Under the pieces are notes generated by a model. It saw only the letters and a list, made by a program, of their open reading frames with translations, was not told where the DNA came from and did no database searches. Shown here piece after piece: positions 1-8,295 of a stretch of 51,959 bases of DNA. Position 1 is the first letter of the stretch. The number at the start of each line of letters is the position of its first letter. Position numbers and translations under genes: made by a program. Source of the DNA: Rhodobacter sp. (GTDB lineage: Bacteria > Pseudomonadota > Alphaproteobacteria > Rhodobacterales > Rhodobacteraceae); NCBI GenBank assembly GCA_027487575.1, contig JAIYDJ010000010.1, forward strand, positions 1 to 51,959. The letters are read 5' to 3'.

Positions 1-378
1 CTTGGGCCGGACAGCGCGACGGGCCTTGTCGGCCCCTATGCCAGCCGGAAGGCACAGTTGCTGACCGCCTCGGGCAACACGACGATTGCCATTGTCGCCA
101 CTGATGCCGCCCTGACAAAGGCCCAGTGTCAGCGGATGGCCGTCGCGGCGCATGATGGCATTGCCCGCGCCATCGTACCCGCCCATACCCCCCATGACGG
201 CGATCTGGTGTTTGCCCTGTCGACCGGTGCGCGCGGCGTTTCCGAGTCGGACCTGCCCGGTATCGGTACGGCCGCCGCGCACTGCCTTGCGCGCGCGATT
301 GCCCGTGCGATCTTTGCCGCCAGCCCGGCGCCGGGCGATCTGCTGCCTTGCTGGAGTGACTTGCGATGCCCGTCCTGA
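1..378 (+). CDS. P1 family peptidase (DmpA/L-aminopeptidase-type), C-terminal fragment
   Basis: This is the 3' end of a gene that begins upstream of the window; the reading frame is open from base 1, so the internal TTG at 58 is not the true start. The visible part carries the typical C-terminal P1/S58 peptidase block: GNTTIAIVATDAALTKAQ, then MAVAAHDGIARAI and HTPHDGDLVFALSTG. Family members are self-processing N-terminal-nucleophile aminopeptidases or D-esterases acting on small peptides and amides. The self-cleavage site and nucleophile lie upstream and cannot be checked. The stop overlaps the next gene by 13 bases, so the two are probably translated together. The family call is good; the substrate is unknown. 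Confidence 0.85.
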   Translation, partial: LGPDSATGLVGPYASRKAQLLTASGNTTIAIVATDAALTKAQCQRMAVAAHDGIARAIVPAHTPHDGDLVFALSTGARGVSESDLPGIGTAAAHCLARAIARAIFAASPAPGDLLPCWSDLRCPS

Positions 379-1175
379 CGCTGCCCGATGTGGCCCTGCA
401 TTATGAAATCGGCGGGTCCGGACCGCCGCTGATGCTGATTGCGGGGATGGCCAGCGACAGCGCAAGCTGGGGTCCGCTGGTCAACCGGCTGGAGCAGGCG
501 TTCACCGTCATCCGCCCCGACAACCGCAGCACGGGGCGCACCCTGCCTGCGGATGCGCCGGTTTCGGTGCCGATCTGGGCGCAGGACGCGGCGGCCCTGC
601 TGGACCATCTGGGGATCGAAAGGGCGCAGGTGATGGGCCATTCGCTTGGCGGGATCATCGCGACACAGATGGCGATGGCGGCCCCGGACCGGGTTGCACG
701 GCTGGTCCTGCTGGCGTCGGCCCCGTTGCGTCTGCCGCGCAATGACGCGCTGTTCGCCCTGTTGCAGGCGCTGCGCGCGCCCGGCCTTCCGGCGGACCTG
801 TGGCTGCGCGCCTTTCTGCCCTGGCTGTTCCATCCCCGCTTTTTCGAGGACCCGGCGGCGCAGGAAACAGCCGTCGCCCAGTCGCTGGCCTATCCGCATG
901 CCCAGTCGTCCGCGGCAATGGCGCATCAGGCCGGTGCGCTGGCGGGGTTTGACCCGGCTTCCCTGAGGTCCGGGCCGCCGGTGCCGGTTCTGGCCCTGCT
1001 GTCGCAGGATGATCTGCTGATCCCGGCCGATACCGCCAAAGCCGCGCTTTTGGCCTTTGCCGATTTGCGGGTCGTCACCCTGTCCGATGCCGGTCATTCG
1101 CTGCACTGGGACGCGCCAGAACTGGTTCTGGACCATGTCCTTCCCTTCCTGCTCGATCAAAGGCCCCACCCATGA
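366..1175 (+). CDS. alpha/beta hydrolase
   Basis: A 269-residue alpha/beta-hydrolase-fold protein with no signal peptide, so probably cytoplasmic. The nucleophile elbow is GHSLGG with Ser93. An early HG-type loop (LMLIAGMASDSASW, residues 22-35) and the late DAGHSLHWDAPE segment supply the oxyanion region and the catalytic His. The ATG at 366 lies inside the end of the P1 peptidase gene, and the stop overlaps the next start as ATGA, giving tight translational coupling. Hydrolysis of an ester, lactone or amide is likely, but the sequence does not show the substrate. Neighbouring amide-active enzymes fit breakdown of an amino-acid or amide derivative; that is inference. Confidence 0.88.
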   Translation: MPVLTLPDVALHYEIGGSGPPLMLIAGMASDSASWGPLVNRLEQAFTVIRPDNRSTGRTLPADAPVSVPIWAQDAAALLDHLGIERAQVMGHSLGGIIATQMAMAAPDRVARLVLLASAPLRLPRNDALFALLQALRAPGLPADLWLRAFLPWLFHPRFFEDPAAQETAVAQSLAYPHAQSSAAMAHQAGALAGFDPASLRSGPPVPVLALLSQDDLLIPADTAKAALLAFADLRVVTLSDAGHSLHWDAPELVLDHVLPFLLDQRPHP

Positions 1176-2560
1176 CCACGGATTACCTTGGCAACCCGGT
1201 CACCCACGCCACTGCCGCCGCGCTGCAGGGCATCGATGATTTCATCCTGGGGTTCCTGTCCTACACGCCGCGCGCGGTGAATGTCCTGCAGGCGGCCAAG
1301 GACGCCCCGGACTGCTGCCTTGCCAATGCCTATGCCGCGATGATCTGGATGTTTCTCGAATCGCCCGAGGCCGCCAGCCACGCAGCCCCTTTCCTTGCGG
1401 CGGCACAGGCGGCCACACCGCGCGCCACCTGGCGGGAACAGCAGACGACCGCGCTGGTCGCCGCATGGGCCGCAGGTGACATTCCGCAGGTTCTGGCCAT
1501 CGCGGAAGACATCGCCACCCGGCACCCCCGCGATCTGGCGCTGATCAAGCTGGCGCAATACCACCACTTCAACCGGGGTGACGCGCCCGCCATGCTGCGC
1601 CTTGGTCTTCATGCGCTGCCCGCCTGCGAGGATGACCCCTATGTTCATGGCATGATCGCCTTCGGGTACGAACAGTGCCACCTGATGCCCGAGGCCGAGG
1701 CCGCCGCCCGCCGCGCGCTGCAGATCGAACCGACAGACCCCTGGGCCCATCACGCCTTGGCGCATGTCATGCTGACCCAAAGTCGCGCGGATGAAGGCAT
1801 CACCTTCATGGAAAGCGTTTCCGGCAGTTGGGCCGGGCTGAATTCCTTCATGCGCACGCATAACTGGTGGCATCTGGCGCTGTTCTACCTCAGCCGGGGG
1901 CGGGCGGATGACGTGCTGGCCAGCTTTGATACGCATGTCTGGGGGGTCGAGAAAACCTACAGTCAGGATCAGGTCGGCGCGGTGTCGCTGCTGGCGCGGA
2001 TGGAGTTTGCCGGGGTCGATGTGGGCAACCGCTGGCAGGACGTGGCAGACCACATCGCCGCGCGGGGGGCCGATACGGTACAGCCGTTCCTGACGCTGCA
2101 GTACCTTTACGCCCTTGCCCGAACCGGTCGCCCCGAAGCCGCCGGGATGCTGTCCGCGATCGAGGCCCGCGCCGCCGCCCCCACGCATGACCAGACGGCT
2201 TGGGCGGAAGTGGCGCTGCCCGCCGCCCGTGCCATTGCGGCCCATGCGGCGCACGATTTCGACACCTGCATCCGGCTGATGGGGCAGGCCCTGCCCCGCA
2301 TGGCCGAAACCGGGGGCAGCCATGCACAGCGCGACCTGTTCGAACAGATCCGCCTGGACGCGCTGATCCGCGCAGGCCATGTCAGCACGGCGCAGCAGGT
2401 TCTGGAGATGCGCCGGACCTTCGATCACGACGGCGTTCCGCTGAACCTCGCGCTGTCGGACATCTATGAAAGGGCCTGCCTGCCCGTGCAGGCCGAAACC
2501 GCCCGGCGCCGCGCGGCGGCAACGCTTGCGCGGGCGCGGCCCGCCTCGCCCGGTACGTGA
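1172..2560 (+). CDS. TTC38-like tetratricopeptide repeat protein
   Basis: A 462-residue, Ala-rich, almost wholly helical protein with degenerate TPR helices, for example AEAAARRALQIEPTDPWAHHALAHVML around residues 178-204. Overall it resembles the bacterial relatives of tetratricopeptide repeat protein 38. There is no signal peptide or membrane segment, so it is probably a cytoplasmic scaffold. The start overlaps the stop of the alpha/beta hydrolase (ATGA at 1172-1175). TTC38 relatives often sit beside hydrolases and amidases in alphaproteobacteria, but no biochemical role is established that I can name. The fold call is good; the function is unknown. Confidence 0.75.
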   Translation: MTTDYLGNPVTHATAAALQGIDDFILGFLSYTPRAVNVLQAAKDAPDCCLANAYAAMIWMFLESPEAASHAAPFLAAAQAATPRATWREQQTTALVAAWAAGDIPQVLAIAEDIATRHPRDLALIKLAQYHHFNRGDAPAMLRLGLHALPACEDDPYVHGMIAFGYEQCHLMPEAEAAARRALQIEPTDPWAHHALAHVMLTQSRADEGITFMESVSGSWAGLNSFMRTHNWWHLALFYLSRGRADDVLASFDTHVWGVEKTYSQDQVGAVSLLARMEFAGVDVGNRWQDVADHIAARGADTVQPFLTLQYLYALARTGRPEAAGMLSAIEARAAAPTHDQTAWAEVALPAARAIAAHAAHDFDTCIRLMGQALPRMAETGGSHAQRDLFEQIRLDALIRAGHVSTAQQVLEMRRTFDHDGVPLNLALSDIYERACLPVQAETARRRAAATLARARPASPGT

Positions 2561-2599
2561 TTTGGCGCAGATGGTTGCGGGGTATGCAGTGCGTGTTGC

Positions 2600-2611
2600 C
2601 CATTGCAATGG
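2600..2611. promoter_or_regulatory. perfect 12-bp palindrome in the TPR/racemase gap
   Basis: CCATTGCAATGG is a perfect palindrome in the 120-bp gap before the racemase-like gene. Flanking TTGC and GCAA extend it if one base is bulged. It could be an operator for an internal promoter, but no convincing -10 box was found. Confidence 0.25.
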
Positions 2612-2680
2612 CAAGGCAGACATCGCTACCGTGCCCGCGTCGACAGCCGGTTTCTGCAGGCTTTATCAGGGAGTTCCGCC

Positions 2681-3370
2681 ATGTCCGCGACAAGTCCGGG
2701 CCGACCGCGCCAGATCGCGATGATCCACACCGTGGCAGGGCTTGTCGCGCTGTTCGACGATCTGGCGAAGACTCATCTGCCGCAATGGCAGGGCTTCAAC
2801 ATGCTGGATGAAAGCCTGCTGCGCATCACCATCCGTGACGGTGCCTTGTCGAAGCTGACGATGTGGCGGCTGGCCGGGATGGTGCAATCCGCTGTCGATG
2901 CTGGTGCGGATGCCGTGGTGGTCACCTGTTCGTCGCTGGGGGCGGCCGTCGATGCGGCGGTGCCCTTCTGCCCGGTTCCGTTGTTCCGGATCGACGAAGG
3001 CATGGCGGCGGCGGCGGTCACATTCGGGCCTCGGGTGGCGGTGGTGGCGACCCTGCGCACCACCCTCGATCCCACCAGCGACATCATCCGCCGCAGCGCC
3101 GCCGCCGCAGGGCAGACGTGCAGCGTGACGGCCGAACTTGCCGAGGGTGCATTCCAGAAACTTGCGTCGGGTGACACCGCTGGACATGACGCGCTGGTGG
3201 CCGATTGCCTGCGCCGCGTCGCCGCGCAGGCGGATGTCATCGTTCTGGCGCAGGCCTCGATGGCGCGCGCGCTGGCGCTTGTGCAGGATGAACTGCACCC
3301 CCTGCCGGTCCTGACCAGCCCCGATCTCGGCATGCGCCACATCGCGGGCAAACTGTCGGCCCAGCCGTAA
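2681..3370 (+). CDS. aspartate/glutamate racemase family protein
   Basis: A 229-residue Asp/Glu/hydantoin racemase-type protein. ATG 2681 was chosen because it follows a purine-rich CAGGGAG site; the frame is open further upstream (to 2603), but that leader has no family-like sequence. The first catalytic cysteine motif is present: VVTCSSLG, Cys83. At the position of the second catalytic cysteine the protein reads VLAQASMA (about residues 188-195), so Cys is replaced by Gln191. A standard two-base (two-Cys) racemization is therefore doubtful, and a lyase-, decarboxylase- or isomerase-like reaction is possible. It lies 120 bp after the TPR gene and 19 bp before the aldo/keto reductase. Confidence 0.8.
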   Translation: MSATSPGRPRQIAMIHTVAGLVALFDDLAKTHLPQWQGFNMLDESLLRITIRDGALSKLTMWRLAGMVQSAVDAGADAVVVTCSSLGAAVDAAVPFCPVPLFRIDEGMAAAAVTFGPRVAVVATLRTTLDPTSDIIRRSAAAAGQTCSVTAELAEGAFQKLASGDTAGHDALVADCLRRVAAQADVIVLAQASMARALALVQDELHPLPVLTSPDLGMRHIAGKLSAQP

Positions 3371-3389
3371 ATCAAAAAGGAGAAGACCG

Positions 3390-4445
3390 ATGGAATATCG
3401 CACACTTGGCCGGTCCGGCCTGAAAGTATCCGTCCTGACGATGGGGACGTTCACCTTTGGCGGCTCGGGGCCGTTCGCGATGGTGGGGCAGCAGGGCGTG
3501 GCCGAGGCGCGGCGGCTGGTCGATCTGTGCATTGACGCCGGGGTGAACCTGTTCGACACGGCCAACATGTATTCCACCGGTCTGTCCGAGGAAATTCTGG
3601 GCGAGGTGCTGGACGGTCGGCGCGACGACGTGCTGATCACCTCGAAAGCCCGGATGCGGATCGGGACCGGCCCGAATGACGAAGGCGTGTCGCGCTATCA
3701 TCTGATCCGGGAATGTGAACGCAGCCTGAAACGCCTGCGCACCGACCATATCGACATCTACTACATGCACGAATGGGACGGCACGACGCCGGTGGAAGAA
3801 AAGCTAGCCGCGCTCGACACCTTGGTGCAGCAGGGCAAGGTCCGGTACATCGGATGCTCGAACTATTCCGGCTGGCACATCATGAAGTCGATGGCAGTCT
3901 CTGACCGGGACCGCAGGCCAAGGTTCGTGACCCAGCAGATCCACTACACGCTGGAAGCCCGCGAGGCGGAATACGAACTGTTGCCGATTTCGGTCGATCA
4001 GGGTCTGGGTGTGCTGGTGTGGAGCCCGCTGGCCGCAGGGCTGCTGTCGGGCAAGCACCGCAGGGGGCTTGCGACGCCCGAAGGCACGCGCCAGTTCGCG
4101 GGCTGGACGGAACCGCCCATCCGCGACGCGGAAAAGCTGTGGAACATCGTCGATGTCCTTGTCGACATCGGCGCGCAGCGGGGCGTGTCTGCGGCGCAGG
4201 TGGCACTTGCCTGGCTGCTGACCCGCCCGGCAGTGACATCGCTGGTATTCGGCGGCCGGACCGAAGCGCAGTTTCAGGACAATTTCGCGTCGGTCGATCT
4301 GAAGCTGTCGTCCGAGGAAATCACGCGGCTGACCGATGTCAGCACCATCCCGCTGATCTATCCCTACTGGCACCAGCGCAACTTTGCCTCCGACCGTTTC
4401 AGCCCGGCGGACCTTGCGCTGCACCGGGATTTTGCCGGGAAGTGA
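3390..4445 (+). CDS. aldo/keto reductase
   Basis: A 351-residue NAD(P)H-dependent aldo/keto reductase of the (beta/alpha)8-barrel superfamily. The full catalytic tetrad is visible at canonical spacing: Asp56 (LFDTANMY), Tyr61, Lys86 (LITSKAR) and His127 (YYMHEWD). The C-terminal cofactor-binding region SLVFGGRTEAQFQDN is also present. A clear AAGGAG ribosome-binding site (about 3375-3381) precedes ATG 3390. It resembles the YajO/Gpr-type subgroup that reduces small aldehydes and ketones. It is the last gene of the plus-strand run and faces the convergent SMP-30 gene across a hairpin. The exact substrate is unknown. Confidence 0.92.
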   Translation: MEYRTLGRSGLKVSVLTMGTFTFGGSGPFAMVGQQGVAEARRLVDLCIDAGVNLFDTANMYSTGLSEEILGEVLDGRRDDVLITSKARMRIGTGPNDEGVSRYHLIRECERSLKRLRTDHIDIYYMHEWDGTTPVEEKLAALDTLVQQGKVRYIGCSNYSGWHIMKSMAVSDRDRRPRFVTQQIHYTLEAREAEYELLPISVDQGLGVLVWSPLAAGLLSGKHRRGLATPEGTRQFAGWTEPPIRDAEKLWNIVDVLVDIGAQRGVSAAQVALAWLLTRPAVTSLVFGGRTEAQFQDNFASVDLKLSSEEITRLTDVSTIPLIYPYWHQRNFASDRFSPADLALHRDFAGK

Positions 4446-4469
4446 GAAGCCGTGCGATGGATCAGGTAT

Positions 4470-4502
4470 CGCCGGGCCCACCCAACGCGTCCCGGCCCGG
4501 CG
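4470..4502. terminator. hairpin between convergent genes
   Basis: CGCCGGGCC (4470-4478) pairs perfectly with GGCCCGGCG (4494-4502) around a 15-base loop. It lies in the 64-bp gap between the convergent aldo/keto reductase and SMP-30 genes, so it may terminate transcription from both sides. There is no clear T-run. Confidence 0.5.
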
Positions 4503-4509
4503 GACGAAC

Positions 4510-5427
4510 TCAGGGCCGCTGTGCGCCGGTCGTGGTCAGGTAGATCGCATAAAGCGACGACGTGGCGGTGATCAACAGCCGGTTGCGGCGCGGCCCGCCG
4601 AACGTCAGGTTCGCGACCGGCTCGGGCACAAGGATCTTGCCCAGACGCCGACCGTCCGGCGCAAAGCAATGCACGCCATCTGCGGCGCTGGACCACAGAT
4701 TTCCCGCCATGTCGACGCGGATGCCATCGGGTATGCCCGCATCGATCAGCGCAAACACCCGACCTTGCGTCAGTCCGGCCCCATCGACGCGGAAGGCCCG
4801 GATGTGGCGGGGTTTGGCCGGATCATGGCTCGCGGCAGAATCGGCGATGTAAAGCGTGCTTTCGTCGGGCGAGAAGGCAAGGCCGTTCGGCTGGCTGAAA
4901 TCATCGGCAACGCAGTCAATGTCGCCGGTCGTCCCGTCGATCCGGTAGACGCCGCGAACCGGCTGTTCCGGCGCGGACTGGTAGCCTTCATAGTCGGACA
5001 GGATGCCATAGCTGGGGTCGGTGAACCAGATGCTGCCATCGGAACGCACCACCACATCATTGGGCGAATTCAACCGCTTGCCCCGAAACTGGTCGGCCAG
5101 AACCGTCATGCTGCCATCGGCTTCGGTGCGGACCACCCGACGTGTGCCATGCTCGCAGGTGATCAGGCGACCCTGCCGGTCCCGGCTGTTGCCATTGGCA
5201 AACTGCGAAGGCTGCCGGAAGGTCGAGACCGCCCCCCCGCCCGCCGCATCCGCCGTCCACCGCAGGATGCGCTGGTTGGGAATGTCGCTGAACAGCAGGC
5301 ATTGCATGTCGTCGAACCAGACCGGGCCTTCGGCCCAGCGGCAGCCGGTGAACAACCGGTCCAGCGCGGCAGAGCCGACGATCAGTTGCGAAAAGGCCGG
5401 GTCGTCGATCTGATAGGGTGACGTCAT
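4510..5427 (-). CDS. SMP-30/gluconolactonase/LRE family protein
   Basis: A 305-residue six-bladed beta-propeller lactonase. The expected divalent-metal ligands can be placed: Glu33 (WAEGPVW), Asn123 (NSPNDVV), Asn181 (QPNGLAFSPD) and Asp234 (PDGIRVD). There is no signal peptide, so a cytoplasmic sugar lactonase that opens an aldonolactone is the natural reading. An AAAGGGG site precedes ATG 5427. It follows the FGGY kinase gene on the same strand after a 144-bp gap containing a hairpin, so it may be read through or have its own promoter. With the kinase and SorC regulator it suggests a sugar-acid or sugar pathway; the substrate is not shown. Confidence 0.88.
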   Translation of the reverse strand: MTSPYQIDDPAFSQLIVGSAALDRLFTGCRWAEGPVWFDDMQCLLFSDIPNQRILRWTADAAGGGAVSTFRQPSQFANGNSRDRQGRLITCEHGTRRVVRTEADGSMTVLADQFRGKRLNSPNDVVVRSDGSIWFTDPSYGILSDYEGYQSAPEQPVRGVYRIDGTTGDIDCVADDFSQPNGLAFSPDESTLYIADSAASHDPAKPRHIRAFRVDGAGLTQGRVFALIDAGIPDGIRVDMAGNLWSSAADGVHCFAPDGRRLGKILVPEPVANLTFGGPRRNRLLITATSSLYAIYLTTTGAQRP

Positions 5428-5550
5428 CCGGGGCCCCTTTCGGCAGGATCAAGCGGTTCGGCCCATGTGCGGACAAAGTGCGGTCGCCCCGCGCCGAACA
5501 GAAAGATAGGGCATCCCCCGGCGCCACGGCCACACAAAACTTCGGCCTAC

Positions 5551-5567
5551 CGGGCGGACTTCGCCCG
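5551..5567 (-). terminator. weak hairpin after the FGGY kinase gene
   Basis: CGGGCG (5551-5556) and CGCCCG (5562-5567) form a 6-bp stem with a 5-base loop, starting 4 bases past the kinase stop. On the minus strand a short TTTT follows about ten bases later. It may be a partial terminator before the SMP-30 gene. Confidence 0.35.
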
Positions 5568-5571
5568 CAGG

Positions 5572-7071
5572 TCACCCCGCCGGGGACAGCACGCCTTTCA
5601 GCGCGGGGTAAAGCGCGCGATAGCGGACATAGATCTCGTCGTACTGCGCGACGGCGATCGGGTCGGGGTCGATGGTCGTGCCGCGCCGCACCATGGCGGA
5701 AATCCCCTCGTCGATGCTAGCGAACCGGCCCGCCCCATGAGCCGCCAGCACGGCCGACCCGACCGAAGGCGCATCGGGAGATTCAGGGATGCGCACCGGC
5801 ATTCCCGATGTGTCGGCGTGAATCTGCATCCACAGCCGCGATGCCGTCGCCCCGCCGCCAACGGTCATCTCGGTGCTGTCATAGCCTCCGGCGCGGAAGG
5901 CATCCAGAATGGCGCGTGTGCCAAATCCGATCCCTTCCATCACGGCGCGGAACACATGCTGCGGTTCATGGGCAAGGGTCAGACCCACGATCGCGCCGCG
6001 CGACAGCGGGTCTGTATAGGGGGTGCGGTTGCCCTGGAAATGGTCCTGCACGATCAACCCGTCGGCGCCGGGCGGCAGGGCGGCGGCCAGTTCGTTCATC
6101 CGCGCAAGGTCCATCGTGCCCCCGGTCCACCGCCGCAGCCAGTTGATGATCGACCCGGTCGAGGTTTGCCCGCCTTCCACGATCCAGCGATCCGGATAGA
6201 CGATATCCGGATAGGCCCCCCAGACGCCCGGCGCATGGATCGGCGCATCGGTGACGCCGAACTGCAGATGCGACGACCCGGTGATCAGCGCCAGTTGCCC
6301 CGGCTGCGCAACGCCAAGCCCGATCAACCCGATCAGCGCATCCGCCCCGCCCTGCACGATCTTGACCGACACCGGCAGGCCCAGCTCTGCCGCCGCCGAA
6401 ATCGTCAGCGTGCCGACGACCTGACCCGGCGCCACGACGCGGGCGGGCCACTTCGACTCCAGTTCTTCCATTCCCAGACCGGCGAGGATGCCGCGCGCCC
6501 AGCCACCCTCGCGGCTGGAGTAGTGCCAGCGCAGACCCGCGTTATCCAGCGAGGCGCACCGCTCTCCGGTCAGGCGCAGCGTCAGGAAATCCTGATATTC
6601 GCAGATCGTGTGCGCCGCGTGATAGACTTGCGGCTCGTGCCGTTTCAGCCACAGCGCCTTCGGGATCATCCATTCCGCCGAAACCGGGCCGCGCCCCGCC
6701 CCGTTGATCGCAAGCCGCGCGTCGCCGGTGGCCAGCACCGCATCCGCCTCGGCATTGGCGCGCACGTCCATCCAGATGATCGCCGGGCGCAGCGCGCGGC
6801 CTGACGCGTCCAGCGCCACAACCGTGCAGGAGGTGGTGGCGTAGGCCATCGCCTCGACCTGCGATGCGTCCACCCCGGCGGCGGCTATGGCACCCCGCGT
6901 GGCCTTGACCAGCGCCTGCCACCAATCCTCGGGGTTCTGTTCGGCCCGCGCTCCGGGCGAAAACCGGGTGTCATAGGGTATGGCGCTTTGGCCAAGGCAG
7001 GTGCCTGTCAGATCAAACACCCGCGCGCGCAGGCTTTCGGTCCCGCCATCCGCCGCCAGATAATACGCCAT
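5572..7071 (-). CDS. FGGY-family carbohydrate kinase
   Basis: A 499-residue kinase of the FGGY family, the usual length. The N-terminal phosphate-binding loop is ADGGTES (residues 7-13). A central QGGADALIGLIG segment probably carries the catalytic Asp, and the C-terminal adenosine region is GGGATASRLWMQ followed by APSVGSAVLAAHG. It should phosphorylate a free sugar or sugar alcohol with ATP in the cytoplasm. AGAGGGAGCAGAGG precedes the ATG. It lies 24 bp downstream of the E2 gene, apparently in the operon led by the E1 alpha gene and divergent from a SorC regulator. It is a general xylulokinase/ribulokinase-like member; no close named subfamily was recognised. Confidence 0.9.
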   Translation of the reverse strand: MAYYLAADGGTESLRARVFDLTGTCLGQSAIPYDTRFSPGARAEQNPEDWWQALVKATRGAIAAAGVDASQVEAMAYATTSCTVVALDASGRALRPAIIWMDVRANAEADAVLATGDARLAINGAGRGPVSAEWMIPKALWLKRHEPQVYHAAHTICEYQDFLTLRLTGERCASLDNAGLRWHYSSREGGWARGILAGLGMEELESKWPARVVAPGQVVGTLTISAAAELGLPVSVKIVQGGADALIGLIGLGVAQPGQLALITGSSHLQFGVTDAPIHAPGVWGAYPDIVYPDRWIVEGGQTSTGSIINWLRRWTGGTMDLARMNELAAALPPGADGLIVQDHFQGNRTPYTDPLSRGAIVGLTLAHEPQHVFRAVMEGIGFGTRAILDAFRAGGYDSTEMTVGGGATASRLWMQIHADTSGMPVRIPESPDAPSVGSAVLAAHGAGRFASIDEGISAMVRRGTTIDPDPIAVAQYDEIYVRYRALYPALKGVLSPAG

Positions 7072-7095
7072 CCTCTGCTCCCTCTGGATACCCGG

Positions 7096-8295
7096 TCAGC
7101 CCGCCCGGTGGTTCATGACAAGACCCGCCACCTCGGCCGACACGTCCCACTGTGGCATATGCCCGGCGGTCAGGAAATGCACCGCCACGCGCGGCGGCAG
7201 GTTCATTGCATGCACCGGGGGAATGATGCGGTCTGCCGTACCGATCAGTGCGCGCACCGGCACCCGCGCGGGCAGGTCGGCCAGTGGCTGCAGTATGTCG
7301 ATGCGCTGTCCGTTGGGACCCGAAATCGCCTGCGCCAGATCGCGCAGGCGGCCCTGCGCCAGACTATCGGTCTTCGCTTGCAGCATCGTGGGCGTCAGCA
7401 GCCCACCGCGCGGCCCCAGCATGGCCAGCAGGTGGCGCAACTCGCCCGCCGTCGCCACCTCGGCCATGCCGCGCACGAACGCATCTGCAATCTCGCGTCC
7501 CGCACCCGCCGGCGCGATCAGGGTCAGTGCGGCCACGCGCGGGCCGAGTTTCAGCGCTGTTTGCACTGCCACCCAAGCGCCCAGCGAATGGCCGACAAGG
7601 TGCAGCGGCCCCGGCACGTCGGCCAGATCGCGCAGCAGACCCGTTACGAGATCATCCGGCGATATCGCAGGCGTCGGGTTTGCGCCGTGCCCGGCCAGAT
7701 CGGGGGCCACCACCGGGTGCCCGGCCCGTGTCAGCGCGGCCGACAGAAGCGACCAAGCGCTGCCATCCCCGGCGAAGCCATGGATCAGGACAAAGGTCAC
7801 AGCGCCGGCCCCAGCGCCGCTTTCGTCCGGCCGCCGCACATCCGCGGCTTCGATCCGGCCACGCCGCCCGGTTCCGGCAAGACTGTCCAGCGCGATCCCC
7901 GCCTGCCGCGCCAACCGGCGGGCCACCGGCGTCGCGCGCAGCGGCGCGCCAGTCTCGCGAACCTCTGGAATGGCTGCTTCGGCAGTCTCCTCCTGCCTTG
8001 GCTCGGCCGGTGCTTCTACCGGGGCCGTTCCCATGTCCTGCCAGTCGTGAGGGTTGGCAACCGTGACATGGGCTATCGGCGCGCCCACCGCCACCATATC
8101 CCCGGGTCCGACCAGCGGCGCGCCCATCACCCCGTCGCCCAGCGCGGGGTATTCCACGACCGTCTTGTCGGTTTCCAGTTCAAGGATCGCATCGCCGCGC
8201 CGGAACGCAACGCCCGGCGCGACGAGCCACGCGCCGATCCTGCCTTCGTCCATCGTCTCGCCCAGACGGGGCATCTTCAGGACAAGGTCGGTCAT
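7096..8295 (-). CDS. acetoin-dehydrogenase-type E2 (lipoyl domain + alpha/beta hydrolase)
   Basis: A 399-residue three-part protein. Residues 1-78 form a lipoyl domain with the lipoylation site ETDKTV (Lys44). Residues about 115-155 form a peripheral-subunit-binding domain (ATPVARRLARQAGI, GTGRRGRI). The rest is an alpha/beta-hydrolase-like domain with GHSLGA (Ser237) in place of the usual CAT-type acyltransferase core. That architecture is known from AcoC of acetoin dehydrogenase complexes, where the complex makes acetyl-CoA and acetaldehyde from acetoin. The start overlaps the E1 beta stop (ATGA, 8292-8295). No E3 gene is nearby, so a housekeeping E3 is presumably shared. The acetoin substrate is not proven. 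Confidence 0.88.
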   Translation of the reverse strand: MTDLVLKMPRLGETMDEGRIGAWLVAPGVAFRRGDAILELETDKTVVEYPALGDGVMGAPLVGPGDMVAVGAPIAHVTVANPHDWQDMGTAPVEAPAEPRQEETAEAAIPEVRETGAPLRATPVARRLARQAGIALDSLAGTGRRGRIEAADVRRPDESGAGAGAVTFVLIHGFAGDGSAWSLLSAALTRAGHPVVAPDLAGHGANPTPAISPDDLVTGLLRDLADVPGPLHLVGHSLGAWVAVQTALKLGPRVAALTLIAPAGAGREIADAFVRGMAEVATAGELRHLLAMLGPRGGLLTPTMLQAKTDSLAQGRLRDLAQAISGPNGQRIDILQPLADLPARVPVRALIGTADRIIPPVHAMNLPPRVAVHFLTAGHMPQWDVSAEVAGLVMNHRAG

